A stretch of 64,000 nt of DNA, taken from NCBI RefSeq assembly GCF_900091315.1, contig NZ_FLSP01000013.1, forward strand, positions 53,243 to 117,242. Direction: 5' to 3'. The notes under the pieces are model-generated. The model was not told the DNA's origin. It did no database searches and was given only the letters and a program-made list of their open reading frames with translations. The stretch comes from Streptomyces sp. DI166. Lineage in GTDB: Bacteria; Actinomycetota; Actinomycetes; Streptomycetales; Streptomycetaceae. The stretch's first letter is position 1; each line of letters begins with the position of its first letter. This document shows, piece after piece, positions 42,073-51,358 of this stretch. The translations under genes were made by a program, and so were the position numbers.

Positions 42073-44019
42073 GTGCACACCTTGCCCTACGGTTCCTGGC
42101 CCTCGCCCATCGGCGCGTCCCTGGCCGCCGCGCACGACGGGCACCCCGAGTACGCCGGCTTCGTCGGCGACGAGGTCTGGTGGACCGAGCCGCGCCCCGC
42201 CGAGGGCGGCCGCCGCGCCCTCGTCCGCCGCCGCGCCGACGGCACCCAGGAGTCCGTGCTCCCGCCGCCGTGGAACGTGCGCAGCCGGGTCATCGAGTAC
42301 GGCGGACAGCCCTGGGCCGGAGCCGTGGTGGACGGCGAACCGCTGGTGGTGTTCGCGCACTTCGCCGACCAGCGGCTCTACCGATACGCGCCCGGCGGCG
42401 AACCGGTCCCGCTCACCCCTGTGTCCGAGGTCGGCGGCGGACTGCGCTGGGTCGAACCGCAGATCCTGCTCGACCGGGGCGAAGTGTGGTGCGTCCTGGA
42501 GGAGTTCACCGGGGAGGGGCCCACCGATGTGCGGCGCGTCCTGGCCGCCGTACCGCTGGACGGATCGGCCGCCGGGGACCGGGCGGCCGTGCGCGAACTC
42601 ACCGACGACGCGCACCGGTTCGTCACCGGGCCGCGCCTGTCGCCGGACGGGCGGCGGGCGGCCTGGCTGGCCTGGGACCATCCGCGGATGCCGTGGGACG
42701 GCACCGAACTGATCGTCGCCGAGGTCGGCGAGCGGCTGACCGGCGCGCGCACCGTGTCGGGCGGGCCCGAGGAGTCGATCGCGCAGGCCGACTGGGCCCC
42801 GGACGGCTCCCTGCTGTACACGAGCGACCGCAGCGGCTGGTGGAACCTCTACCGCGACGGGCGGCCCCTGTGCCCGCGCGAGGAGGAGTTCGGCGGGCCG
42901 CTGTGGAAGCTCGGCCACCGCTGGTTCGCCCCGCTGGAGAGCGGACTGATCGCCGTCGTGCACGGCCGCGGCGCCACCGCGCTCGGCATCCTGGACCCCG
43001 AGACCGGCGAGGTCGTCGACGCGGCCGGACCCTGGACCGAGTTCTCGCCCACCCTCGCCGTGCTCGGCGAACGGGTCGTCTCCGTCGGGGCCAGCCCGCG
43101 CAGCGCCCACGAGGTCGTCGAACTGGACACCCGCACCGGACGGGCCCGCGTGATCGGCGCCGAGCACCAGGACCCCGTGGACCCCTCCTACTACCCCGAA
43201 CCGCAGATCCGCACCTTCACCGGACCGGCCGGACGGGAGATCCACGCGCACGTCTACCCGCCGCACAACCCCGGCTGTATCGACCCGAGCGGACGGCCCG
43301 CCCCGTACGTCGTCTGGGCGCACGGCGGACCCACCGGGCGGGCACCGCTCGTACTGGACCTGGAGATCGCCTACTTCACCTCGCGCGGCATCGGCGTCGC
43401 CGAGGTCAACTACGGCGGCTCCACCGGATACGGCCGCGCCTACCGCGAGCGGCTGCGCGAGCAGTGGGGCGTCGTCGACGTCGAGGACTGCGCGGCCGTC
43501 GCGCTGGCCCTCGCCGACGAGGGCACCGCCGACCGGGACCGGCTCGCCGTGCGCGGCGGCAGTGCGGGCGGCTGGACCGCGGCGGCCTCCCTGGCGAGCA
43601 CCGACGTCTACGCCTGCGGCACGATCATCTACCCCATCCTCGACCTCGCCGCCTGGGCCGACGGGGAGACCCACGACTTCGAGTCCCAGTACCTGGAGAG
43701 CCTGGTCGGACCGCGCGCGGAGGTGCCCGGACGGTACGCCGAGCGCTCGCCGAGCGAGCACGCCGAGCGGATCACCGCGCCGTTCCTGCTGCTCCAGGGA
43801 CTGGACGACGTGATCTGCCCGCCCGCCCAGTGCGAGCGGTTCCTGGCCCGGATGGCGGGCCGCCGGGTGCCGCACGCCTACATCGCCTTCGAGGGCGAGG
43901 GCCACGGCTTCCGGCGGGCCGAGACCATGGTGCGTGCCCTGGAGGCCGAGCTGTCCCTCTACGCTCAGGTCTTCGGCATCGACCCGCCCGGCATCCCGAC
44001 CCTGGAGCTCGCCAAGTGA
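42073..44019 (+). CDS. S9-family prolyl-oligopeptidase-like serine peptidase
   Basis: A 648-residue enzyme: an N-terminal seven-bladed beta-propeller (about 30-390) that restricts entry to small peptides, then an alpha/beta-hydrolase catalytic domain (about 395-648) with nucleophile motif GGSAGG, QGLDDVICP for the Asp and GEGHGF for the His. Subclass is the acylaminoacyl-peptidase/dipeptidyl-peptidase-like group. GGGGGAG precedes the GTG at 42073. It lies 17 bases after the M20 gene and overlaps the S66 gene start by 4 bases. Confidence 0.92.
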   Translation: MHTLPYGSWPSPIGASLAAAHDGHPEYAGFVGDEVWWTEPRPAEGGRRALVRRRADGTQESVLPPPWNVRSRVIEYGGQPWAGAVVDGEPLVVFAHFADQRLYRYAPGGEPVPLTPVSEVGGGLRWVEPQILLDRGEVWCVLEEFTGEGPTDVRRVLAAVPLDGSAAGDRAAVRELTDDAHRFVTGPRLSPDGRRAAWLAWDHPRMPWDGTELIVAEVGERLTGARTVSGGPEESIAQADWAPDGSLLYTSDRSGWWNLYRDGRPLCPREEEFGGPLWKLGHRWFAPLESGLIAVVHGRGATALGILDPETGEVVDAAGPWTEFSPTLAVLGERVVSVGASPRSAHEVVELDTRTGRARVIGAEHQDPVDPSYYPEPQIRTFTGPAGREIHAHVYPPHNPGCIDPSGRPAPYVVWAHGGPTGRAPLVLDLEIAYFTSRGIGVAEVNYGGSTGYGRAYRERLREQWGVVDVEDCAAVALALADEGTADRDRLAVRGGSAGGWTAAASLASTDVYACGTIIYPILDLAAWADGETHDFESQYLESLVGPRAEVPGRYAERSPSEHAERITAPFLLLQGLDDVICPPAQCERFLARMAGRRVPHAYIAFEGEGHGFRRAETMVRALEAELSLYAQVFGIDPPGIPTLELAK

Positions 44020-44942
44020 ACCAGCCCCTGCTGCGCCCGCACCGCCTCGCCCCCGGCGCCCGCGTCGCCGTCGTCGCGACCAGCGGGCCCGTGCCCGAGG
44101 AACGGCTCCAGGCCGGGCTCGACATCCTGCGCGGCTGGGACCTCGACCCGGTGGTGGCACCGCACGTGCTCGACCGCCACCCCGAGTTCGGCTACCTCGC
44201 CGGGACCGACGCCGACCGGGCCGCCGACCTGCAGAACGCCTGGTGCGACCCGTCCGTCGACGCCGTGCTGTGCGCCCGCGGCGGCTACGGCGCCCAGCGC
44301 ATGGTCGAACTGCTCGACTGGGAGGCCATGCGCGCCGCCGGACCCAAGGTGTTCGTCGGGTTCTCCGACCTCACCGTGCTGCACGAGGCGTTCGCCCGGC
44401 GCCTGGGCCTGGCGACCCTGCACGGGCCGATGGCGGCGGGCGCCGACTTCGTCAAGAGCACCGTCGCCCAGGAGCACCTGAGGGCCACCCTGTTCGCCCC
44501 GGAGACGGTCCTCCGGATCGCCTCCCGCGGCCGCACGGTCGTCCCCGGCCGGGCCCGCGGGGTCACCCTCGGCGGCTGCCTGGCCCTGCTCGCCGCCGAG
44601 GTCGGCACCCCGCACGCCCGCCCGTCCGCGCGCGGGGGACTGCTGTGCCTGGAGGACGTGGGCGAGGACACCTACCGCATCGACCGGTACCTCACCCAGC
44701 TCCTGCGCGCGGGCTGGTTCGACGGCGTGCAAGGGCTGCTGCTCGGCTCCTGGGCGGACTGCGAGCCCTACGAGGTGCTGCGCCCCCTGCTCCTGGACCG
44801 GCTCGCCGGGCTCGGGGTGCCGGTGGTGGAGGAGTTCGGCTTCGGGCACTGCCCGGACGCCCTGACGATCCCCTTCGGCGTGGCCGCGGCACTGGACGCC
44901 GACGCGGGCACCCTGACCCTGGACGAGCCCGCCCTGCGCTGA
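44016..44942 (+). CDS. S66-family LD-carboxypeptidase
   Basis: A 308-residue LD-carboxypeptidase (LdcA-like). The nucleophile lies in VGFSDLTVLH, with LEDVGEDTYRIDR for the glutamate and FGFGHC for the histidine of the Ser-Glu-His triad. It cuts the L-lysine/DAP to D-alanine bond of murein tetrapeptides, or related microcin substrates. GTG start overlaps the S9 gene stop in a GTGA. Last of the four-peptidase run. Confidence 0.9.
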   Translation: MNQPLLRPHRLAPGARVAVVATSGPVPEERLQAGLDILRGWDLDPVVAPHVLDRHPEFGYLAGTDADRAADLQNAWCDPSVDAVLCARGGYGAQRMVELLDWEAMRAAGPKVFVGFSDLTVLHEAFARRLGLATLHGPMAAGADFVKSTVAQEHLRATLFAPETVLRIASRGRTVVPGRARGVTLGGCLALLAAEVGTPHARPSARGGLLCLEDVGEDTYRIDRYLTQLLRAGWFDGVQGLLLGSWADCEPYEVLRPLLLDRLAGLGVPVVEEFGFGHCPDALTIPFGVAAALDADAGTLTLDEPALR

Positions 44943-44997
44943 CCCGCCGGACCGGCCTCACCATGCGTGACGAGGGCATCGGGCGCACCCTGGGGGT

Positions 44998-45252
44998 ATG
45001 AGCCCGAAGACCACCGAGACAGGCACCGGGACCGGCCGGAAGGGCGGCACTCGGAACCCGGCCCTCACCCCCGGCCGCATCGCCGTGCTGGTGCTGGCCG
45101 TCCTGGCCCTGATCTTCATCTTCGAGAACACCCAGAAGACCGAGATCCGCCTGCTGATCCCCGTGGTGACGATGCCGCTGTGGACGGCGCTGCTCGGCAT
45201 GGGTGTCATCGGCGCCCTCTTCGGGGCGTACTTCATGCGGCGGCGCAAGTAG
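44998..45252 (+). CDS. LapA-domain membrane protein (DUF1049)
   Basis: An 84-residue protein with a polar N-terminus (Thr/Gly/Lys-rich), two hydrophobic segments (about 28-44 and 55-76) and the conserved FIFENTQKTEIRLLIP of LapA/YciS-type proteins between them, ending in RRRK. Function in actinobacteria is unknown; E. coli LapA acts in envelope lipopolysaccharide control, which cannot apply directly here. Confidence 0.8.
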   Translation: MSPKTTETGTGTGRKGGTRNPALTPGRIAVLVLAVLALIFIFENTQKTEIRLLIPVVTMPLWTALLGMGVIGALFGAYFMRRRK

Positions 45253-45274
45253 CGGACGGCCGTACCCTGGCGGG

Positions 45275-45841
45275 ATGCCGCACATCGCACCCCGCTTTCT
45301 CGCCGAGGGCCCACGCGTGGGCATACGGCCCTTCCGGCTCGACGACGCCGCCGAGTTCACCGCCCGGGCCCGGGAGAGCAAGGACCTGCACCGGCCGTGG
45401 CTCTTCCCGCCCGACAACGAGGCGGACTACGCCGCCTACGCGCGGACGCTGATCGAGGACCCGGCCAGGGCGGGGTTCCTGGTCTGCGAGAAGGCCGCCG
45501 AGGACGCCGTCGCCGGCTTCGTCAACATCAACAACATCGTCCGCGGCGCCTTCCAGTCCGGCGCCCTCGGCTACGGCGCCTTCGCGCACGCGGCCGGACG
45601 CGGACTGATGCGGGAAGCGCTGGGACTCGTCGTACGGCATGCCTTCGGCGCGCTGGGGCTGCACCGGCTGGAGATCAACGTGCAGCCCGGCAACACCGCC
45701 TCCATCGCCCTGGCCCGCGCCTGCGGATTCCGGCTGGAGGGCTTCTCCCCGGCCATGCTCCACATCGACGGGGCCTGGCGGGACCACCAGCGCTGGGCGC
45801 TCACCGCGGAGACGGTGCGGGGCGGGGTGTCTCAGGTCTGA
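45275..45841 (+). CDS. RimJ/RimL-type GNAT N-acetyltransferase
   Basis: A 188-residue acetyltransferase. It opens with GPRVGIRPFRLDDAAEFTARARESKDLHRPW, the RimJ/L signature, and has AHAAGRGLMREALGLVVRHAFGALGLHRLEINVQPGNTASIALARACGFRLEG for acetyl-CoA binding. Substrate unknown (ribosomal proteins or small molecules in known relatives). Its 3' end overlaps the convergent VOC gene by 10 bases. The ATG at 45275 is chosen by homology. Confidence 0.9.
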   Translation: MPHIAPRFLAEGPRVGIRPFRLDDAAEFTARARESKDLHRPWLFPPDNEADYAAYARTLIEDPARAGFLVCEKAAEDAVAGFVNINNIVRGAFQSGALGYGAFAHAAGRGLMREALGLVVRHAFGALGLHRLEINVQPGNTASIALARACGFRLEGFSPAMLHIDGAWRDHQRWALTAETVRGGVSQV

Positions 45842-46179
45842 CGGTCCACGTACTCGTACACCGCGCCGTCCGGGTGCATCGCGATCAGGTTCCGGCCCGC
45901 CGGGGTCGGCACCGGGCCCGCGATCACCCGGGCGCCCAGCTCCACGAGCACGTCACGGGCCTCCTCGACGTTCTTCACGGCGATCGTGGCGGCGACCTTG
46001 CGCAGCACCTCCAGCTCCTCCGCGGGGCCGCTCATCAGCAGGAAGCAGCCGACCGCGGCCACCTGCACGCCGCCGCGCTCGAAGCGCAGGGCGCGGCCGC
46101 CCGCCAGGCGCTCGTAGAAGGGGACCGCGGCCTCCAGGTCGTCGACGCAGACACGCAGCGTGGCTCCCAGAATCTCCAT
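45832..46179 (-). CDS. VOC (glyoxalase/bleomycin-resistance) superfamily protein
   Basis: A 115-residue protein with one pair of beta-alpha-beta-beta-beta modules: LRVCVDDLEAAVPFYERLAGG at the start and HPDGAVYEYVDRQT at the end with a metal-ligand-like Glu in YEYV. Function unknown. The start at 46179 follows family homology; a GTG at 46236 is possible. Confidence 0.8.
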   Translation of the reverse strand: MEILGATLRVCVDDLEAAVPFYERLAGGRALRFERGGVQVAAVGCFLLMSGPAEELEVLRKVAATIAVKNVEEARDVLVELGARVIAGPVPTPAGRNLIAMHPDGAVYEYVDRQT

Positions 46180-46283
46180 GGGAGGGAGCCTAGTTGGGCC
46201 GTGGCCGGGGTGGAGATCGATTCGCGTGATCTCCACGGGGTGGCTCCCCGTTAGGGGTCCGGTGCGGTGGGTACCCGGCGGCC

Positions 46284-46721
46284 ATGAAGCGCTTGGATCA
46301 CCTCGAACACCTGGACAAGCATCTGGCCGACGAACTCGCGCAGGTGGCGCGCGAGACGATCCGCGAGGAACTGCGCGAGCAGACCCGCAGGCAGCGCCGC
46401 AGGGCGATGCTCTACGCCGCCTCCGGCACCGTCGCCCTCTACGCGGGCGCGGCCCTTGCCCTCGCCGTGGGCCTGGCCCTGGCCGTCGCCCTGCCCGGCT
46501 GGGCCGCGGCGCTGATCACCGCGGCGCTCCTGGGGGTCGTGGCGTACCTGCTGCGCGGCGCGGCCCGGCCCACCCACACCGGCTCACCGGCCGCCCACAC
46601 ACCGGCCACGCCGCCGAGCGGCCTCGGCACGCCGTACCCGCCGATGCCGGACGAGGACCCGGAGGTCCCGCCGACCCCCGCGAACGAGATCGACCCCGAG
46701 CAGCCGCACCACCGGGCGTAG
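46284..46721 (+). CDS. small membrane protein, phage-holin-superfamily-like
   Basis: A 145-residue protein with a long charged N-terminal helix (about 1-40, Arg/Glu-rich), two close hydrophobic segments (about 43-70 and 72-92) and a proline-rich acidic tail that looks disordered. Streptomycete proteins like this are usually labelled phage holin family or Actinobacterial Holin-X, with no shown lytic role. No phage genes are nearby. Confidence 0.7.
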   Translation: MKRLDHLEHLDKHLADELAQVARETIREELREQTRRQRRRAMLYAASGTVALYAGAALALAVGLALAVALPGWAAALITAALLGVVAYLLRGAARPTHTGSPAAHTPATPPSGLGTPYPPMPDEDPEVPPTPANEIDPEQPHHRA

Positions 46722-46768
46722 GCCGGACACGGCCTGGCGCCCGGTGGTCCCGCGGTGGTCCCGCCCGC

Positions 46769-47722
46769 CTACTGGACCCGCGGCAGCACCTTCGTGCGGT
46801 AGAAGTCGAAGAAGCCGCGCTGATCGGGACCGATCTGGCTGACGTAGACACGGTCGAAGCCGGCCTCGCTGAAGGCCTCCAGCGCCGCCACGTGCTCGTC
46901 CGGGTCGTCCCCGCACACCGAGTTCTCGCTCACCGCCTGCTCGGTGACCAGCGGTGCCAGCTGCTCGAAGTGGCGCGGGGAGGGCAGGATCTGGCCCATC
47001 TCGCCGGGCAGGAACTGATTCGACCACAGGCGGCGCACCGTACGTACCGCCTCGTCGCGGTCGGTGCCGTAGCAGACCTTCAGTCCGCCGCTCACCGGCT
47101 TCGCACCGCCGCCGCCCTTGCGGAAGCGGGCGACCATGTCCGCGTCCGGCCCCATCGTGATGTAGCCGTCGCCCACCCGGGCCGCCAGCGCCGTCGCCGC
47201 CGGGCCGAAGCCGGAGATGTCGATCGGGACGGGCTCGTCGGGGACCGTGTACAGGCGGGCGTTCTCCACCCGGTAGTGGGTGCCGTAGTGCGTGACCTCC
47301 TCGCCCGTGAACAGGCGGCGCATCACCAGGACCGCCTCCTCCAGCATCTCCAGGCGCTGCTGCGCGGGGGGCCACACATGGCCGAGGATGTGCTCGTTCA
47401 GCGCCTCACCGGTGCCCACGCCGAGCCGGAACCGTCCGCCCGTCATCACCGCCGTGGTGGCCGCCGCCTGCGCGACCACCGCCGGGTGGATCCGTACCGT
47501 CGGGCAGGTCACGGCCGTCTCCACGGGCAGTGACACCGCCTCCGACAGCGCGCCGATCACCGACCACACGAAGGGGCTCTCGCCCTGCGCGTCGTTCCAC
47601 GGGTGGTAGTGGTCCGAGATCCACAGCGACCGGAAACCGGCCTGTTCCGCCATCCTCGCCTGTTCGACGAGTTCGGCCGGCCGGAACTCCTCGCACGACA
47701 GGAAGTAGCCGTACTGGGGCAT
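46769..47722 (-). CDS. LLM-class F420-dependent oxidoreductase (TIGR03557 type)
   Basis: A 317-residue luciferase-like TIM-barrel enzyme. The start MPQYGYFLSCEEFRPAELVEQARMAEQAGF, SDHYHPW, and GRFRLGVGTGEALNEHILG follow F420-dependent glucose-6-phosphate dehydrogenase-like proteins of the TIGR03557 group. Substrate is unknown. GGAGGAG lies 6 bases before the ATG at 47722. It is divergent from the NADH dehydrogenase-like gene with a 178-base gap. Confidence 0.88.
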   Translation of the reverse strand: MPQYGYFLSCEEFRPAELVEQARMAEQAGFRSLWISDHYHPWNDAQGESPFVWSVIGALSEAVSLPVETAVTCPTVRIHPAVVAQAAATTAVMTGGRFRLGVGTGEALNEHILGHVWPPAQQRLEMLEEAVLVMRRLFTGEEVTHYGTHYRVENARLYTVPDEPVPIDISGFGPAATALAARVGDGYITMGPDADMVARFRKGGGGAKPVSGGLKVCYGTDRDEAVRTVRRLWSNQFLPGEMGQILPSPRHFEQLAPLVTEQAVSENSVCGDDPDEHVAALEAFSEAGFDRVYVSQIGPDQRGFFDFYRTKVLPRVQ

Positions 47723-47818
47723 GGGGGACTCCTCCGGGACTGCCGCCGGGGGCGGCGGGACGGGGCAGCCGTCCGGGTACCCGGTGGCGGCGGGGGAAAC
47801 CGCGCCGCCCCGTCGCAC

Positions 47819-47843
47819 GTTTGGCCGCCCCGGCGCGGGGGAC
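47819..47843 (+). promoter_or_regulatory. weak stress-sigma-like promoter candidate
   Basis: GTTT at 47819-47822 and GGGGAC at 47838-47843, 15 bases apart, resemble the Streptomyces SigB consensus GTTT-N14-16-GGGTAC with one mismatch in the -10. It lies 58 bases before the start of the first gene of the gas-vesicle series. In GC-rich DNA such a match is weak evidence. Confidence 0.25.
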
Positions 47844-47900
47844 GCGGAAGGCTCCCAGGTACGCGACGGACGAGCTGTCGAGAGGCCGGAGGCCCCCATT

Positions 47901-49514
47901 GTGAGTCGACCCCGCATCGTGATCGTCGGAGCCGGGTTCGCCGGGTACCGGACGGCCCGCGCGCTGTCCCGGCTCACCCGCGGCCGTGCCGAGATCACCC
48001 TGCTCAACCCGACCGACTACTTCCTGTACCTGCCCCTGCTGCCCCAGGTGGCCGCGGGCATCCTGGAACCACGCCGGGTGACCGTCTCCCTCTCCGGCAC
48101 GCTGCCGCGCGTACGGCTGGTGCTCGGCGAGGCGGACGGCATCGACCTCGACGCACGCACCGTGCACTACGAGGGCCCCGAGGGCGACCCCGGCACTCTG
48201 GCCTACGACCGGCTGGTACTGGCCGCCGGCAGCGTCAACAAGCTGCTGCCGGTCCCCGGCGTCGCCGAGCACGCGCACGGCTTCCGCGGCCTGCCCGAGG
48301 CCCTGTACCTGCGCGACCACGTCACCCGGCAGGTGGAGCTGGCGGCCGCCGAGGACGACCCGAAGAGCTGCGCGGCACGCTGCACGTTCGTGGTCGTGGG
48401 CGCCGGATACACCGGCACCGAGGTCGCCGCACAGGGGCAGCTCTTCACCGACGCCCAGGTGCGCAGGCACCCCCTGCGCAGCGGCATGCGGCCGCGCTGG
48501 CTGCTGCTGGACATCGCCGACCGGGTACTGCCCGAACTGGACCGACGGCTCTCCCGCACCGCCGGCAAGGTGCTGCGCGAACGCGGCGTAGACGTCCGCA
48601 CCGGCACCTCCGTGAAGGAGGCCACGCCGGGCGGAGTACTGCTGAGCGACGGCGAGTTCGTCGACACCCGCACCCTGGTGTGGTGCGTGGGCGTACGGCC
48701 CGACCCGCTCGCCGAGTCGCTCGGGCTGCCGCTGGAACGCGGACGGCTCCTGGTCGATCCGTACCTGAGCGTGCCGGGCCGTCCCGAGCTGTTCGCCTGC
48801 GGTGACGCCGCGGCCGTACCGGATCTGGAGAACCCGGGCGGGTACACCCCGATGACCGCGCAGCACGCCTGGCGGCAGGGCAGCACCGCCGCGCGCAACG
48901 TGGCGGCCTCGCTCGGCATCGGGGAGAGCCGCCCGTACCGCCACCGCGACCTCGGCTTCGTCGTCGACCTCGGCGGAGTGAAGGCCGCCGCCAACCCGCT
49001 CGGCATCCCGCTGTCCGGGGTCGCCGCGGGCGCGGTCACCCGCGGCTACCACCTCGCCGCCATGCCGGGCAACCGCGTCCGGGTCGCCGCCGACTGGCTC
49101 CTGGACGCCGTACTGCCGCGCCAGGCGGTCCAGTTGGGCCTCGTGCGGTCCTGGTCGGTGCCGCTGGACACGGCGTCACCGGAGCTGGCGCGGGTTCCGG
49201 GCCGACCGGACAAGCACGTGGAGGAACCCATGCACGAGCCTGCGAAGAGCCAGCCCGGCGGGGAGCCTGCGAGGAATCAGGCGGGCGGCGAGCCTGCGAG
49301 GAACCAGCCCGGTGGCGAGCCTGCGAGGAACCAGCCCGGTGGCGAGCCCGCGAAGAACCAGCCCGGTGGCGAGCCCGCGAAGAACCAGCCCGGCGGTGAG
49401 CCCGCCAAGAACCAGCCCGTTGGCCCCGGCCGCACCGAACCGCCCGGACCCGTCCGGCAGCAGGATCTGCCGTCCGCGGCGGACTCCGGCACGTCCGCGG
49501 AAGGAGACTCATGA
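47901..49514 (+). CDS. NAD(P)/FAD-dependent oxidoreductase (type II NADH dehydrogenase-like) with repetitive tail
   Basis: A 537-residue flavoprotein. FAD site RIVIVGAGFAGYRTARAL at 4-21, NAD(P) site FVVVGAGYTGTEVAA near 165, and PELFACGDAAAV for the flavin-closing motif are typical of NDH-2/sulfide-quinone reductase proteins. The last about 90 residues are disordered and hold seven copies of EPA(K/R)NQPGG. GGAGG lies 9-10 bases before the GTG at 47901. Its stop overlaps the transketolase start in an ATGA. Confidence 0.87.
   Translation: MSRPRIVIVGAGFAGYRTARALSRLTRGRAEITLLNPTDYFLYLPLLPQVAAGILEPRRVTVSLSGTLPRVRLVLGEADGIDLDARTVHYEGPEGDPGTLAYDRLVLAAGSVNKLLPVPGVAEHAHGFRGLPEALYLRDHVTRQVELAAAEDDPKSCAARCTFVVVGAGYTGTEVAAQGQLFTDAQVRRHPLRSGMRPRWLLLDIADRVLPELDRRLSRTAGKVLRERGVDVRTGTSVKEATPGGVLLSDGEFVDTRTLVWCVGVRPDPLAESLGLPLERGRLLVDPYLSVPGRPELFACGDAAAVPDLENPGGYTPMTAQHAWRQGSTAARNVAASLGIGESRPYRHRDLGFVVDLGGVKAAANPLGIPLSGVAAGAVTRGYHLAAMPGNRVRVAADWLLDAVLPRQAVQLGLVRSWSVPLDTASPELARVPGRPDKHVEEPMHEPAKSQPGGEPARNQAGGEPARNQPGGEPARNQPGGEPAKNQPGGEPAKNQPGGEPAKNQPVGPGRTEPPGPVRQQDLPSAADSGTSAEGDS
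49236..49424. repeat. 27-bp tandem repeat, seven copies, in the oxidoreductase C-terminus
   Basis: Seven units of 27 bases encode EPAKSQPGG, EPARNQAGG, then EPA(R/K)NQPGG repeats ending EPAKNQPVG. Units are near-identical in DNA as well as protein, so the tract is probably young and length-variable. Confidence 0.85.
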
Positions 49515-51358
49515 ACACCGCCGAACTCGTCGACCTGGGACAGCAGTTGCGGGTGGACAGCGTGCGCGCCTCCGCCGCCGCCGGATCCGGGCACCCCACC
49601 TCCTCCATGTCCGCAGCCGACCTGATGGCCGTCCTGCTCGCCCACCACTTCCACTACGACCCGGACCGCCCCGCCCACCCCGGCAACGACCGCTTCGTGC
49701 TGTCCAAGGGACACGCCTCGCCGCTGATGTACGCCGCGTTCAAGGCGGCCGGACTGATCGACGACGCCGAACTGCTCACCTTCCGCGCCCTGGGCAGCGC
49801 CCTCGAAGGGCACCCCACACCCCGGCGGCTGCCCTGGGTCGAGACGGCCACCGGATCGCTCGGGCAGGGACTGCCGGTCGGCGTCGGCATCGCGCTCGCC
49901 GGCGCGCGTCTGGACCGCACCGGCTACCGGGTGTGGGTGCTGTGCGGGGACAGCGAGCTGGCCGAGGGCTCGGTGTGGGAGGCGGCCGAGCAGGCGGCGT
50001 ACGAGCATCTGGACAACCTCACCGCGATCGTCGACGTCAACCGGCTCGGCCAGCGCGGACCCACCCGGCACGGCCACGACCTGGACGCCTACGCCCGGCG
50101 TTTCGCCGCCTTCGGCTGGCACACCGTCGAGGTCGACGGGCACGACGTCGACGCGATCGACCGCGCCTGCGCCGAGGCCCGCTCCACCAAGGGACAGCCC
50201 ACCGTGATCCTGGCCCGCACCCTCAAGGGCAAGGGCGTCGCGTCCGTCGAGGACCGCGAGGGACTGCACGGCAAGCCGCTGAAGGACGCCGACGAAGCCG
50301 TCGCCGAACTCGGCGGGCGCCGCGACCACCGGATCCGGCTCCAGGAACCGCCCGACGTCCGCATGCTGCACGCCGTACGCACCGGCGACTACGAACTGCC
50401 CGCCTGGGACCTCGGCGAGGAGGTACCCACCCGGGACGCCTACGGCAAGGCGCTCACCGCACTCGGCACCGGACGCGGCGACGTGGTCGCCCTGGACGGC
50501 GAGGTCGGCGACTCCACCCGCGCGGAACTCTTCGCCAAGGAACACCCCGACCGCTACTTCGAGTGCTACATCGCCGAGCAGCAGATGGTCGCCGCCGCGG
50601 TGGGTCTCGCCAGCCGCGGCTGGGTGCCGTACGCCGCCACCTTCGCGGCCTTCCTCACCCGCGCCCACGACTTCGTGCGGATGGCCTCGATCAGCGGCTC
50701 CGGGATCAACCTCGTCGGCTCGCACGCGGGCGTCGCCATCGGCCAGGACGGGCCCTCGCAGATGGGTCTGGAGGATCTGGCGATGATGCGCGCGGTGCAC
50801 GGCTCGACCGTGCTGTACCCGTGCGACGCCAACCAGACCGCCCGGCTCGTCGCCACCATGGCCGGCCTGGACGGCATCCGCTATCTGCGCACCTCGCGCG
50901 GCAAGACCCCGGTGCTCTACCCGCCCGACGAGGAGTTCCCGGTCGGCGGCAGCAAGGTGCTGCGCTCCTCCGGGGCCGACCGGCTGACCCTGGTCGCCGC
51001 CGGGGTCACCGTGCACGAGGCCCTGGACGCCGCCGAACTGCTGGAGCGCGAGGGCATCGCGGCGCGGGTGATCGACCTGTACTCGGTCAAACCCGTCGAC
51101 CGGACCGCCCTGCGCCGGGCCGCCGAGGAGACCGGCTGTCTGATCACCGTGGAGGACCACCGCGAGGAGGGCGGCCTCGGCGACGCCGTCCTGGACGCGT
51201 TCACCGACGGGCGCCCGGTGCCCCGGCTGGTACGGCTCGCGGTGCGCACCATGCCCGGCTCCGCCTCGCCCGACGAACAGCTCCACGCCGCCGGCATCGA
51301 CGCGGAGTCGATCGCGGTGGCCGCCCGGCTGCTGGTGGCGGAGGCGATCGTGCCGTGA
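49511..51358 (+). CDS. transketolase
   Basis: A 615-residue single-chain thiamine-diphosphate transketolase. N-terminal half has SGHPTSSMSAADLMAVL, GSLGQGLPVGVGIA and the ThDP motif GDSELAEGSVWEAAEQAAYEHLDNLTAIVDVN; the pyrimidine domain has the catalytic glutamate in FECYIAEQQMVAAAVG and the C-terminal domain follows. It exchanges two-carbon units in the pentose phosphate pathway. It is somewhat shorter than housekeeping transketolases (about 690) and probably a paralogue. Overlaps both neighbours by 4 bases, so it is translated together with an NADH-dehydrogenase-like protein and a primase-polymerase. Confidence 0.9.
   Translation: MNTAELVDLGQQLRVDSVRASAAAGSGHPTSSMSAADLMAVLLAHHFHYDPDRPAHPGNDRFVLSKGHASPLMYAAFKAAGLIDDAELLTFRALGSALEGHPTPRRLPWVETATGSLGQGLPVGVGIALAGARLDRTGYRVWVLCGDSELAEGSVWEAAEQAAYEHLDNLTAIVDVNRLGQRGPTRHGHDLDAYARRFAAFGWHTVEVDGHDVDAIDRACAEARSTKGQPTVILARTLKGKGVASVEDREGLHGKPLKDADEAVAELGGRRDHRIRLQEPPDVRMLHAVRTGDYELPAWDLGEEVPTRDAYGKALTALGTGRGDVVALDGEVGDSTRAELFAKEHPDRYFECYIAEQQMVAAAVGLASRGWVPYAATFAAFLTRAHDFVRMASISGSGINLVGSHAGVAIGQDGPSQMGLEDLAMMRAVHGSTVLYPCDANQTARLVATMAGLDGIRYLRTSRGKTPVLYPPDEEFPVGGSKVLRSSGADRLTLVAAGVTVHEALDAAELLEREGIAARVIDLYSVKPVDRTALRRAAEETGCLITVEDHREEGGLGDAVLDAFTDGRPVPRLVRLAVRTMPGSASPDEQLHAAGIDAESIAVAARLLVAEAIVP

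Noticed and set aside
46284..46721. Prophage remnant because of the holin-like protein
   Set aside because: No other phage gene, attachment site or composition change is nearby, and such proteins are usual streptomycete membrane proteins.
49236..49424. Possible CRISPR array because of regular repeats
   Set aside because: Units are adjacent without unique spacers, lie in frame inside a coding sequence, and encode a peptide repeat.
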